Shown here: one piece after another, positions 48,746 through 63,255 of the stretch
Layout: each line of letters opens with the position of its first letter
Numbering within the stretch: position 1 is the stretch's first letter
NCBI GenBank assembly: GCA_013339895.1
Contig: JABACO010000011.1
Location: forward strand, 3,927,306-3,991,305
Direction: 5' to 3'
From: Ephydatia muelleri
Lineage: Eukaryota > Porifera > Demospongiae > Spongillida > Spongillidae
DNA: 64,000 nt
Translations under genes and position numbers: made by a program
The notes under the pieces: generated by a model
Seen by the model: the letters and a program-made list of their open reading frames with translations, nothing else
Databases searched by the model: none
Told to the model about the DNA's origin: nothing

Positions 48746-51700
48746 TGCATTGCTAATAATTAACATAGTTGTGAAATGTATTGGAATTAAATTGCGTATG
48801 ATAAGCAAAGTTGTGCATTGCATTGGAATTAAATTTCGTACGATAAGCATAGTTGTGCAATGCATTAGAATCAAATATTTGGCTTATGACAATAATAGTT
48901 GTACAATGCAATGTAATTAAATGGCTTATGATAAGCATAGACCCTGCATTGGAATCAAATTGCAGATGATGATCATAGTTGTGCAATGCATTTGGATTGC
49001 GTTGCTTATAATAAGCATAGTTGTGCAATGCTTTGGAATTAAATTGCTTACGATAAGAATAGTTGTGCAATGCATTGGAATTAAATTGCTCATATTAAGC
49101 ATAGTTGTGCATTGCATTGCATATGATAAGCATAGATGTGCATTGCATTGGTTATTATAAGCATATTTGTGCAATACATTGGAATTAAATGGCTTATGAT
49201 AAGTATACTTGTGCCATGCAATGGAATTAAATGGCTTATCATAAACATGGTTGTAGAATGCAGTAAAATTAAATGCCTTATGATAAGTATAGTTGTGCCA
49301 TGCATTATAATTAAATTGCTCATATTAAGCATAGTTGTGCATTGCATTGCATATATGATAAGCATAGATGTGCATTGCATTGGTTATTATAAGCACATTT
49401 GTGCAATACATTGGAATTAAATGGCTTATGTTAACCATAGTTGTGCAATGCACTGTGATTGCTTTGCTTATGATTGGCATAGTTGTGCAATGCACTTTGA
49501 TTGCTTTGCTTAAAATAAGCATAGTTGTGCAATTCATTGGAATTAAATTACTTATGATAAGCATTGTTGTGCCATGCATTGGAATTAAATTGCTTATGTT
49601 AAGCACAGTTGAGCATCGCATTGCTTATGATAAGCATCGGTGTGCATTGCGTTGCTTATGATAAGCATAGTTGTACAATGCATTGGAATGAAATAGCTAA
49701 TGATGAACATAGTTGTGCAATGCATATGGATTGCGCTGCTTATGTTAGACATAGTTGTGCAAAGCACTGTGATAGCTTTTCTTATGATAAGCATAGTTGT
49801 GCCATGCATTGGAATTAAATGATTTATGATAAACATGGTTGTAGAATGCAATGGAATAAAATGGCTAATGATAAGCATAGTTGTACAATGCAATGGAATT
49901 AAAATGCTTATGATAAGCATAGTTGTGCCATGCATTGGAATTAAATTGCTTATGATAAGCATAGTTGTGCCATGCATTGGAATTAAATGGCTTATAATTA
50001 GCATTGTTGGAGAATGCAATGGAATTAAATGGCACGATAATTGCCACGCATTGGAATTAAATTGCTTATGTTAAGCATACTTGTGCCATGCATTGGATTA
50101 ACATTGCTTATGATAAGCATAATTGCGAAATGCATAGGAATAAAAGGGCTTATGATAAGCACAGTAGTGCAATGCATTGGAATTGAATTGCTTATGATAA
50201 ACTAAGTTGTGCAATGCATATCGATTGCGGTGCTTATTTTAACCATAGTTGTGCAATGCACTGTGTTGTGTTGCTTATAGTTGTGCCATGCATTGGAATT
50301 ATATTTATTATAATGAGCATAGTTATGCAATGCATTGGAATTAGATTGCTTATGTTAACCATAGTTGTGCAATGCACTGAGATAGCTTAAGCATAGTTGT
50401 GCAAGGCATTGGATTTAAATTTCTTATGATGAGCATAGTTGTGCAATGCATTGGAATTAGATTGCTTATGTTAACCATAGTTGTGCAATGCACTGTGATT
50501 GCTTTGCTTATGATAGGCATAGTTGTGCAATTCATTGGAATTAAATTGCTCATGATAAGAATAGTTGTGCAATGCATTTGGATTGCGGTGTTTATGTTAA
50601 GCATAGTTGTGTTAAAATAAGCATAGTTGTGCAATGCTTTGGAATTAAATGATTTATGATAAACATGGTTGTAGAATGCAATGGAATAAAATGGCTAATG
50701 ATAAGCATAGTTGTACAATGCAATGGAATTAAAATGCTTATGATAAGCATAGTTGTGCCATGCATTGGAATTAAATTGCTTATGATAAGCATAGTTGTGC
50801 CATGCATTGGAATTAAATGGCTTATAATTAGCATTGTTGGAGAATGCAATGGAATTAAATGGCACGATAATTGCCACGCATTGGAATTAAATTGCTTATG
50901 TTAAGCATACTTGTGCCATGCATTGGATTAACATTGCTTATGATAAGCATAATTGCGAAATGCATAGGAATAAAAGGGCTTATGATAAGCACAGTAGTGC
51001 AATGCATTGGAATTGAATTGCTTATGATAAACTAAGTTGTGCAATGCATATCGATTGCGGTGCTTATTTTAACCATAGTTGTGCAATGCACTGTGTTGTG
51101 TTGCTTATAGTTGTGCCATGCATTGGAATTATATTTATTATAATGAGCATAGTTATGCAATGCATTGGAATTAGATTGCTTATGTTAACCATAGTTGTGC
51201 AATGCACTGAGATAGCTTAAGCATAGTTGTGCAAGGCATTGGATTTAAATTTCTTATGATGAGCATAGTTGTGCAATGCATTGGAATTAGATTGCTTATG
51301 TTAACCATAGTTGTGCAATGCACTGTGATTGCTTTGCTTATGATAGGCATAGTTGTGCAATTCATTGGAATTAAATTGCTCATGATAAGAATAGTTGTGC
51401 AATGCATTTGGATTGCGGTGTTTATGTTAAGCATAGTTGTGTTAAAATAAGCATAGTTGTGCAATGCTTTGGTATTAAATTGTTTACGATAAGCACAGTA
51501 GTGCAATGCATTGGAATTAAATTGTTTATGATAAACATAGTTGTGCAATGCATATGGATTGCGCTGCTTATGTAAAACATAGTTGTGCAAAGCACTGTGA
51601 TTGCTTTGCTTATGATAAGCATTGTTGTGCAATTCATTGGAATTAAATGGCTTATGATAAGCATAGTTCTGCCATGCATTGGAATTAATTGGCTTATAAT

Positions 51701-54700
51701 TACCATTGTTGGAGAATGCAATGGAATTAAATGGCACGATAATTGCCACGCATTGGAATTAAATTGCTTATGTTAAGCATACTTGTGCCATGCATTGGAT
51801 TTAAATTGCTTATGATAAGCATAGTTGCGAAATGCATAGGAATAAAATGGCTTATGATAAGCACAGTAGAGCAATGCATTGAAATTAAAATGCTTATGAT
51901 AAGCATAGTTGTGCCATGCATTGGAATTAATAGGCTTATAATTAGCATTGTTGGAGAATGCAATGGAATTAAATGGCACGATAATTGCCACGCATTGGAA
52001 TTAAATTGCTTATGTTAAGCATACTTGTGCCATGCATTGGATTAACATTGCTTATGATAAGCATAGTTGCGAAATGCATAGGAATAAAATGGCTTATGAT
52101 AAGCACAGTAGTGCAATGCATTGGAATTGAAATGCTTATGATAATCATAGTTGTGCAATGCATTGGAATTAGATTGCTTATGTTAATCATAGTTGTGCAA
52201 TGCACTGTGATTGTTTTGCTTATGATAGGCATAGTTGTGCAATGCACTGTGATTGCTTTGCTTCATAGTTGTGCAATTTATTGGAATTAAATTGCTTATG
52301 ATGAGCATTGTTGTGCAATGCATTTGGATTGCGTTGCTTTTGTTAAGCGTAGTTGTGCAATGCATTAGAATTAAATTGCTTATGTTAAGCGCAGTTGAGC
52401 ATTGCATTGCTTATGATAAGCATCGGTGTGCATTGCGTTGCTTATGATAAGCATAGTTGTGCAATGCATTGGAATGAAATAGCTAATGATGAACATAGTT
52501 GTGCAATGCATATGGATTGCGCTGCTTATGTTAAGCATACTTGTGCCATGCATTGGATTAAAATTGCTTATGATAAGCATAGTTGCGAAATGCATAGGAA
52601 TAAAATGGCTTATGATAAGCACAATGCATTGGAATTAAAATGCTTATGATAAGCATAGTTGTGCCATGCATTGGAATGAAATTGCTTATGATAAGCATAG
52701 TTGTGCCATGTATTGGAATTAAATGGCTTATAATTAGCATTGTTGGAGAATGCAATGGAATTAAATGGCACGATAATTGCCACGCATTGGAATTAAATTG
52801 CTTATGTTAAGCATACTTGTGCCATGCATTGGATTAAAATTGCTTATGATAAGCATAGTTGCGAAATGCATAGGAATAAAATGGCTTATGATAAGCACAG
52901 TAGTGCAATGCATTGGAATTGAAATGCTTATGATAATCAAAGTTGTGCAATGCATATCGATTGCGGTGCTTATTTTAACCATAGTTGTGCAATGCACTGA
53001 GATTGCTTTGCTTATGATAAGCATAGTTGTGCATGGCATTGGAATTATATTTCTTATGATGAGCATAGTTGTGCAATGCATTGGAATTAGATTGCTTATG
53101 TTAATCATAGTTGTGCAATGCACTGTGATTGTTTTGCTTATGATAGGCATAGTTGTGCAATGCACTGTGATTGCTTTGCTTCATAGTTGTGCAATTTATT
53201 GGAATTAAATTGCTTATGATGAGCATTGTTGTGCAATGCATTTGGATTGCGTTGCTTTTGTTAAGCATAGTTGTGCAATGCATTAGAATTAAATTGCTTA
53301 GGTTAAGCGCAGTTGAGCATTGCATTGCTTATGATAAGCATCGGTGTGCATTGCGTTGCTTATGATAAGCATAGTTGTGCAATGCATTGGAATGAAATAG
53401 CTAATGATGAACATAGTTGTGCAATGCATATGGATTGCGCTGCTTATGTTAAGCATACTTGTGCCATGCATTGGATTAAAATTGCTTATGATAAGCATAG
53501 TTGCGAAATGCATAGGAATAAAATGGCTTATGATAAGCACAATGCATTGGAATTAAAATGCTTATGATAAGCATAGTTGTGCCATGCATAGGAATAAAAT
53601 GGCTTATGATAAGCACAATGCATTGGAATTAAAATGCTTATGATAAGCATAGTTGTGCCATGCATTGGAATGAAATTGCTTATGATAAGCATAGTTGTGC
53701 CATGCATTGGAATTAAATGGCTTATAATTAGCATTGTTGGAGAATGCAATGGAATTAAATGGCACGATAATTGCCACGCATTGGAATTAATTTGCTTATG
53801 TTAAACATACTTGTGCCATGCATTGGATTAACATTGCTTATGATAAGCATAGTTGCGAAATGCATAGGAATAAAATGGCTTATGATAAGCACAGTAGTGT
53901 AATGCATTGGAATTGAATTGCTTATGATAAACAAAGTTGTGTAATGCATATCGATTGCGGTGCTTATTTTAACCATAGTTGTGCAATGCACTGTGTTGTG
54001 TTGCTTATAGTTGTGCCATGCATTGGAATTATATTCATTATGATGAGCATAGTTATGCAATGCATTGGAATTAGATTGCTTATGTTAACCATAGTTGTGC
54101 AATGCACTGAGATTGCTTTGCTTATGATAAGCATAGTTGAGCAAGGCATTGGAATTAAATTTCTTATGATGAGCATAGTTGTGCAATGCATTGGAATTAG
54201 ATTGCTTATGTTAACCATAGTTGTGCAATGCACTGTGATTGCTTTGCTTATGATAGGCATAGTTGTGCATTGCATTGCTTATGATAAGCATCGGTGTGCA
54301 TTGCGTTGCTTATGATAAGCATAGTTGTGCAATGCATTGGCATGAAATGGCTAATGATGAACATAGTTGTGCAATGCAAATGGATTGTCCTGCTTATGTT
54401 AAGCATAGTGGTTCAAAGCACTGTGATAGCTTTTCTTATGATAAGCATAGTTGTGCCATGCATTGGAATTAAATTGATTATGATGAGCATAGTTGTGCCA
54501 TGTATTGGAATTAAATGATTTATGATAAACATGGTTGTACAATGCAATGGAATTAAATGGCATGATAAGCATAGTTGTGCCATGCATTGGAATTAAATGG
54601 CTTATGATAAGCATAGTAGAGCAATGCATTGGAATTAAATTCCTTATGTTGAGCACAGTTGTGCATTGCATTGCTTATGATTAGCATCAGTGGGCATTAC

Positions 54701-54755
54701 GTTGCTTATGATAAGCATAGTTGTGCGTTGCGTTGCTGATGATAAGCATAGCAAC
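48746..54755. repeat. 42-bp satellite array, reverse orientation, right arm, with arm-specific duplications
   Basis: Mirror of 31706-35965 but about 1.7 kb longer. 49826-50655 is repeated at 50656-51485 (offset 830), and 52395-53312 is followed by a second copy starting at 53313 (offset 918). The left arm has each only once. These explain most of the shift in the mirror sum from 84,718 to about 86,460. Confidence 0.9.
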
Positions 54756-54955
54756 GCAACACAGTGCATTGCACAACTATGGTTAAAATAGCAATCCATA
54801 TGCATTGCACAACTTTGTTTTTCATAAGCAATTTAATTCCAATGCATTGCACTACTGTGCTTATCATAAGCCATTTTATTCCTATGCATTTCGCAACTAT
54901 GCTTATCATAAGCAATTTAATTCCAATGCATTGCACAACTACGCTTATCATAAGC
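54756..54955. repeat. 42-bp satellite, short forward block
   Basis: Mirror of 31501-31705, entered through the inverted junction CGTTGCTGATGATAAGCATA then GCAACGCAAC near 54735-54765. Confidence 0.85.
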
Positions 54956-57645
54956 AATCATAAGCAATATTCTGCAAAAAGTTAATCTTATTGTTGCGAT
55001 ACACTCAGCAGTCTGAGCAAGTATATCTGCAGTATAAGCATTACAATACATTGTGCAATATAGATGTCAAGATAAAGGCAATTGTGCTTTGTGGCTTATC
55101 ATACGCAATGTTGTGTAAAGCGTTGATCTTATTGGCGCATTGTACATTACTATCACATTGTGCAATACCCTTAACTTGTAAACGTCATTTGTGCATTGTT
55201 GCATTTCATATGCAATGTTGCGCAAAGTGTTAATCTTATTCTGACATTGCACTCAGCACTCTGACAGTATACTTGCAGTTATACATTAACATTATGTCGT
55301 ACCGATCTCACGATAAACTCATTTGTGCATTGTTGCTTTTCATACGGAATTTTGTTAATCGTTAAAAAACGTTAATCTTAATGTTCCATTGCACTGTGGA
55401 CTGTGTAGCAGTATACAAAGTAGCAGTATAGTAATCGCGTTAACATTTTAGAGTATCGATAACGGCATTTGTGCATTGTTGCTATCATAAGCAATTTTGT
55501 GCAAAATGTTAATGTTACTTTTGCATTGCGCTCAGCACTCTGTGACAGTATTGTGAATTGTTTCTTATCATAAGCAATGTTGTGCATAATGTTAATGTAA
55601 TTGTTGCATTGCATTCAGCACTCTGAGGCTGTATACTTATTCTTATAGCATTAACATTGTACATTATACATAAAGGCATTTGTGCATAAGCAATGTTGTG
55701 CACAATGTTAATCTTATTGTTGCATTTCATTCAGCACTCTGAGGCAGTATTCTTGCAGCAAGAGCATAAACATTGTGAATGTGGATGTCAAGATAAAGTC
55801 ATTTTTGCATTGCAGCATATCAAAAGCAATGTTATGGAAAATGTCAATCATTGTGTTGCATTGCACTCAGCACTCTGTGGCAGTATACTTGCCAGTATAG
55901 CATTAACATTTTGCATTACCGATCTCATAATGAACTCATTTTTCGATTGTTGCTTTTTATTAGCAATGTTGTGCAAAATGTTTATTTTATTGTTGCATTG
56001 CAATCAACATTCAGTGGCAGTATTCTTGCAGTAAAAGAATTAACATTGTGGAATATGGATATCAAAATAAGGCATTTGTATTTTGTTACTTATCATAAGC
56101 AATGTTGTGCATAATGTAAATGTTATTGTACCATTGCAAATGGCATTCTTTGGCAGTATACTTACAATAATAGCATTAACATGAACAAGATAGATAAAAG
56201 GCATTTGTATTTTGTTGCTTATCATAATCAATGTTGTGCAAAACGTTAATATTATTGTTGCATTGCAATTAGCATTCTGTGGCAGAATACTTACAATAAT
56301 ACCATTAACATTCTGTAGTACCGAACTGATGATAAACGCATTTGTGCATTGTTGCTTATCAAAAGCAATGTTGTTAAAATCGTTAATCGTTGTGTGGCAC
56401 TGCTTTCAGCACCATGTGGCAGTAAACTTGCATTAAAAGGATTAACATTGGGCAATACATTTCTGCTTATGATAGCACAAATGCCTTTATCTATATTTTA
56501 CAATGTTAATTACACTAATCTAACAATGTGATTACTGCAAGAATACTGCCACAAAATACTGAGTGCAAAGCTATTAATAATAAGATTGACATTTTGCACA
56601 ACATTGCTTTACGAAAAGCAACAATCGAGAAATGCGTTTATCATGAGAACGGTATTTCACAATGTTAATGCTATTAATGCAAGTATACTGCCACAGGGTG
56701 CTGAAAGCAATGCATCCGTAAGATTAATATTTTTCATAACATTGCTTATGATAAGCAACAATGCACAAATGCCTTTACCTTGACGTCCATATTGCACATA
56801 ATGTTCATGCTATTGCTGCAAGTATAATGCCAATAGTGCTTGTATGCATTGCTACAATAAGATTAACATTTAGCACATTTCTTATGATGAGCAACAATGC
56901 ACAAATGCCTTTATCTCTATTGTACAATGTTAATGCTATTTCAGTAAGTATACAGCCCACAGAGTTCTGAGTGCAATGCAACAATTAGATAAACATTTTG
57001 CCCAACATTGCTTATGATAAGCTACAATTCACAAACGCACGTTCATCATGAGATCGGTATTGTAAAATGTTAATGGTATTACTGCAAGTATACTGCCACA
57101 GAATGGTGTGTGCAATGCAACACTAAGATTAACATGTTGCACAATATTGCTTTTGTTAAGCAACAATGCAGATTGTTACTGCTCAATGTTAATGCTATTG
57201 ATGCAAACATACTGCCACAGAATGGTGAGTGCAATGCAACACAGATTAACATTTTGCACAATATTGCTTTAGTTAAGCAACAATGCACTAATGCCTTTAT
57301 CTTGACAACCATATTCTGCAATGTTAATAATATTACAGCAAGTATACTGCTAAAGAGTGCTGAGTGCAATGCAACACAGATTAACATTATGCACAATATT
57401 GCTTTAGTTAAGCAACAATGCACTAATGCCTTTATCTTGACAACCATATTCTATTACGGCAAGTATACTGCTAAAGAGTGCTGAGTGCATTGCAACAATA
57501 AGATTAACATTTTGCACAGCATTGCTTATGATAAGCAACAATCTTTATCTATATTGTACATTAATGCCATTACTGAAAGCATATGCCACAGAGAGCAGAG
57601 AGCAAAGCAACTTTAAGATAAACATATAATACAACATTGCTTTTG
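54956..57645. repeat. 135-bp satellite family, main right block
   Basis: Mirror of 28816-31500. Scattered single-base differences change about one residue in some mirror translations (for example 30732-30947 against 55515-55730), so the two arms are not exact duplicates. Confidence 0.85.
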
Positions 57646-60600
57646 ACTTAAGCATAAGCAATTTAATTCCAATGCATGGCACAACTATGCTGATCAACAG
57701 CAACGCAACGCACAACTATGCTTATCATAAGCAACGCAATGCCCACTGATGCTTATCATAAGCAATGCAATGCACAACTGTGCTTAACATAAGGAATTTA
57801 ATTCCAATGCATTGCTCTACAATGCTTATCATAAGTAATTTAATTCCATTGCATTCTACAACCATGTTTATCATAAATCATTTAATTCCAATGCATGGCA
57901 CAACTATGCTCATCATAATCAATTTAATTCCAATGCATGGCACAACTATGCTCATCATAATCAATTTAATTCCAATGCATGGCACAACTATGCTCATCAT
58001 AATCAATTTAAATCCAATGCATGGCACAACTGTGCTTATCATGCCATTTAATTCCATTGCATTCTACAACCATGTTTATCATAAATCATTTAATTCCAAT
58101 ACATGGCACAACTATGCTCATCATAATCAATTTAATTCCAATGCATGGCACAACTATGCTCATCATAATCAATTTAAATCCAATGCATGGCACAACTATG
58201 CTTATCATAAGAAAAGCTATCACAGTGCATTGCACAACTATGCTTAACATAAGCAACGCAATCCAAATGCATTGCCCAACTATAATTATCATCTGCAATT
58301 TGTTTCCAATGCAGTGGTCTATGCTTATCAAGCCATTTAATGACATTGCATTGTACTACTATTTTTGTAATAAGCCATTTGATTCTAATACATTGCACAA
58401 CTATGCTTATCGTACGAAATTTAATTCCAATGCAATGCACAACTATGCTTAACATAAGCAACGCAATCCAAATGCATTGCACAACTATGTTCATCATTAG
58501 CCATTTCATTCCAATCCATTGAACAACTATGCATATCATAATCAACGCAATGCACACCGATGCTTATCATAAGCTATGCAATGAACAACTGTGCTTAACA
58601 AAAGCAATTTAATTCCAATGCATTGCTCTACTATGCTTATCATAAGCAATTTAATTACAATGCATTGCACAACTATGCTTATCATAAACAAAGCAATCAC
58701 AGTGCATTGCACAACTATGTTTAACATAAGCAGCGCAATCTTCATGCATTGCACAACTATGTTCATCATTAGCCATTTCATTCCAATGCATTGCACAACT
58801 ATGCTTATCACTCCAACAATGCTAATCATAAGCCCTTTACTTACAATGCAGGCACAACTATGCTTATCATAAGGCATTTAATTCCATTGCATTCTACAAC
58901 CATGTTTATGATGAGCCATTTAATTCCATTGCATGGCACAAGTATGCTTATCATAAGCCATTTAATTCCAATGTATTGCACAAATATGCTTATAATAACC
59001 AATGCAATGCACATCTATGCTTATCATATATGCAATGCAATGCACAACTATGCTTAATATGAGCAATTTAATTATAATGCATGGCACAACTATGCTTATC
59101 ATAAGGCATTTAATTTTATTGCATTCTACAACCATGTTTATGATAAGCCATTTAATTCCATTGCATGGCACAAGTATACTTATCATAAGCCATTTAATTC
59201 CAATGTATTGCACAAATATGCTTATAATAACCAATGCAATGCACATCTATGCTTATCATATGCAATGCAATGCACAACTATGCTTAATATAAGCAATTTA
59301 ATTCCAATGCATTGCACAACTATTCTTATCGTAAGCAATTTAATTCCAAAGCATTGCACAACTATGCTTATTATAAGCAACGCAATCCAAATGCATTGCA
59401 CAACTATGATCATCATCTGCAATTTGATTCCAAAGCAGGGTCTATGCTTATCATAAGCCATTTAATTACATTGCATTGTACAACTATTTTTGTCATAAGG
59501 CATTTGATTCTAATGCATTGCACAACTATGCTTATCGTACGAAATTTAATTCCAATGCAATGCACAACTTTGCTTATCATACGCAATTTAATTCCAATAC
59601 ATTTCACAACTATGTTAATTATTAGCAATGCAATGCATTGCTTATGATAAGCATCTGTGTGCATTGCGTTGCTTATGATAGGTGTTGGAATTGAATTGCT
59701 TATGTTAACCATAGTTGTGCAATGCACTGTGATTGCTTTGCTTATGATAAGCATAGTTGTGCGTTGCATTGCTGATGATAAGCATAGTTGTGCGTTGCAT
59801 TGCTGATGATAAGCATAGTTGTGCGTTGCATTGCTGATGATAAGCATAGTTGTGCAATTCATTGGAATTGAATTGCTTATGTTAACCATAGTTGCGCAAT
59901 GCACTGTGATTGCTTTGCTTATGATAAGCATAGATGTGCAATGCATTGGAATTAAATTGCTTATGATAAGCACAGTAGTGCAATGCACTGGAATTAAATT
60001 GCTTATGATAAACATAGTTGTGCAATGCACTGTGATTGCTTTGCTTATGATAAGCACAGTTGTGCATTACATTGCTTATGATAAGCATCGGTGTGCATTG
60101 CGTTGCTTACGATAAGCATAGTTGTGCGTTGCATAGCTGATGATTAGCATAGTTGTGCAATTCATTGGAATTTTAATTGCTTACGATAAGCATAGTTATG
60201 CAATGCATTGGAATTAAATGGCTTATGATAAGCACAGTAGTGCAATGCACTGGAATTAAATGGCTTATGATAAACACAGTTGTGCAATGCATTTGGATTG
60301 CGTTACTTATGTTAAGCATAGTTGTGCAATGCACTGTGATAGCTTTTCTTATGATAAGCATAGTTGTGCCATGCATTGGAATTAAATTGATTATAATAAG
60401 CATAGTTGTGCAATACATTGGAATTAAATTGCTTATGATAATAATAGTTGTGCATTGCATTTGGATTGCTTTGCTCATGTTAACCACAGTTGTGCAATGC
60501 ACTGTGATTGCTTTGCTTTTGGAATTAAATTGCTTATGTTAAGCACAGTTGTGCATTGCATTGCGTGTGCTTTGCACAACATAGTTGTGCAAAGCACTGT

Positions 60601-62115
60601 GATTGCTTTCCTTATGATAAGCATAGTTGTGCAATTCATTGGAATTAAATTGCTTATGATAAACATAGTTGTGCAATGCATATGGATTGCGCTGCTTATG
60701 TTAAACATAGTTGTGCAAAGCACTGTGATAGCTTTTCTTATGATAAACATAGTAGTGCCATGCATTGGAATTAAATTGATTATGATGAGCATAGTTGTGC
60801 CATGCATTGGAATTAAATGATTGATGATAAACATTGTTGTAGAATGCAATGGAATTAAATGGCTTGTGATAAGCCTAGTTGGAGAATGCAATGGAATTAA
60901 ATGGCATGATAAGCATAGTTGTGCCATGCATTGGAATTAAATTGCTTATGATAAGCATACTTGTGCCATGCATTGGATTAAAATTGCTTATGATAAGCGA
61001 AATGTATAGGAATAAAATGGCTTATGATAAGCACAGTAGTGCAATGCATTGGAATTAAATTGCTTATGATAAACAAAGTTGTGCAATGCATTTGGATTGC
61101 GGTGATTATTTTAACCATTGTTGTGCAATGCACTGTGTTGCGTTGCTTATAGTTGTGCCATGCATTGGAATTACATTGATTATGATGAGCATAGTTGTGC
61201 AATGCATTGGAATTAGATTGCTTATGTTAACCATAGTTGTGCAATGCACTGTGATTGCTTTGCTTATGATAAGCATAGTTGTGCAAGGCATTGGAATTAA
61301 ATTAAGCGCTTATGATGAGCATAGTCGTGCAATGCAATGGAATTAGATTGCTTATGTAAACCATACTTGTGCAATGCACTGTGATTGCTTTGCTTAAAGT
61401 AAGCATAGTTGTGCAATGCTTTGGAATTAAATTGCTTACGATAAGCATAGTTGTGCTATGCATTGGAATTAGATTGCTTATGGTAGTTAACCATAGTTGT
61501 GCAATGCACTGTGATTGCTTTGCTTATGATAGGCATAGTTGTGCAATGCATTGGAATTAAATTGCTAATGATAAGAAAAGTTGTGCAATGCATTTGGATT
61601 GCGGTGCTTATGTTAAGCATAGTTGTGCAATGCACTGCGATTGCTTTGCTTAAAATAAGCATAGTTGTGCAATGCTTTGGAATTAAATTGCTTACGATAA
61701 GCATAGTTGTGCAATGCATTATAATTAGATTGCTTATGTGCAATGCACTGTGATTGCTTTGCTTATGATAGGCATAGTGTGCAATGCATTGGAATTAAAT
61801 TACTAATGATAAGAATAGTTGTGCAATGCATTTGGATTGCGGTGCTTATGTTAAGCATAGTTGTGCAATGCACTGTGATTGCTTTGCTTATGATAGGCAT
61901 AGTTGTGCAATGCATTGGAATTAAATTGCTAATGATAAGAATAGTTGTGCAATGCATTTGGATTGCGGTGCTTATGTTAAGCATATTTGTGCAATGCACT
62001 GTGATTGCCATGCATTGGAATTAAATGGCTTATCATAAACATGGTTGTAGAATGCAATGGAATTAAATGGCTTATGATAAGCATAGTTGTGCAATGCATT
62101 GGAATTAAATGGCCC
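57646..62115. repeat. 42-bp satellite array, right arm outer part (forward to about 59623, then reverse)
   Basis: Mirror of 24346-28815, including the orientation switch (GCAATGCAATGCATTGCTTA at about 59625) and the nested ~770-bp module shared with 26836-27600, 35190-35960 and 48750-49420. Confidence 0.92.
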
Positions 62116-63255
62116 AAATGCCAGAATATATATTGTACAATATTAATGCGCTTACTGTAAGTATACAGCCAGAGTGCTGAGCGCGATGCAACAATAAGAT
62201 TATCATTAAACTCAACATTGCTTATGATAAGAAACAATGCATGAATCCGTTTTTCATAAGATCAGTACTGCTCATTATTAATGCTATTAATGTAAGTACA
62301 CTGCCACACAATGCTGATTTTAATGCAAGATTAAGATTAATATTTTGCACAAAATTGCTCAAGATTAGCAACAATGCACAACGCGCATTTATCATTAGAT
62401 CGATATTAATGCTATTATTGCAAGTTTACTGCCACAGCAATGATAAACATGGTTGTAGAATGCAATGGAATTAAATGGCTTATGATAAGCATAGTTGTGC
62501 CATGCATTGGAATTAAATGGCTTATAATTAGCATAGTTGGAGAATGCAATGGAATTAAATGGCACGATAAGCATAGTTGTGCCATGCATTGGAATTAAAT
62601 TGCTTATGTTAAGCACAGTTATGCATTGCATTGCTTATGATAAGCATCAGTGGGCATTGCATTGCTTATGATAAGCATAGTTGTGCATTGCGTTGCTGAT
62701 GATAAGCATAGTTGTGCAAAGCACTGTGATTGCTTGAAAACCTCATTTGTGCATTGTTGCATATCATAAGCAATGTTGTGCAAAGTGTGAATCTTATTGT
62801 TGCTAACCACTCAGCACTCTGTGACAGTATACTTGCAGTAATAGCATTAACATTGTGCAGTACCGATCTCATTATAAACTCATTTGTGCTTTTCATAAGC
62901 AATGTTGTGCAAAACGTTAATGTTATTGCTGCATTGCACGTAGCACTCTGTGGCAGAATACTTAGAGTAATAGCATTAACATTGATCAAGGCATTTGTGC
63001 ATTGTTGCTTTTCATAAGCAATGTTATGTAAAATGTTAATCTTATTGTTGCATTGCAATTAGCATTCTGTAGCAGTATACTTGCAGTAATAGCATTAACA
63101 TTGTGCAATACCGATCTCATGATAAATGCATTTGTGCATTGTTGCTTCAAAAGCAATGTTGTTCAAAACGTTAATTTTATTGTTGCAATGCACTCAGCAC
63201 TCTGTGCAAGTAGATTTGCAGTAATAGCATTAACATTGTGCAATATAGATGTCAA
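62116..63255. repeat. Right arm mixed 135-bp and 42-bp satellites
   Basis: Mirror of 23206-24345: 135-bp type at 62116-62430, 42-bp type reverse orientation at 62431-62730, 135-bp type at 62731-63255. One residue differs between mirror frames 23984-24217 and 62241-62474. Confidence 0.85.

Noticed and set aside
23206-63255. CRISPR-like array of regularly spaced dyad repeats
   Set aside because: There are no unique spacers: the intervals between dyads are themselves repeated, the host is an animal, and no cas genes are present. It is a tandem satellite.
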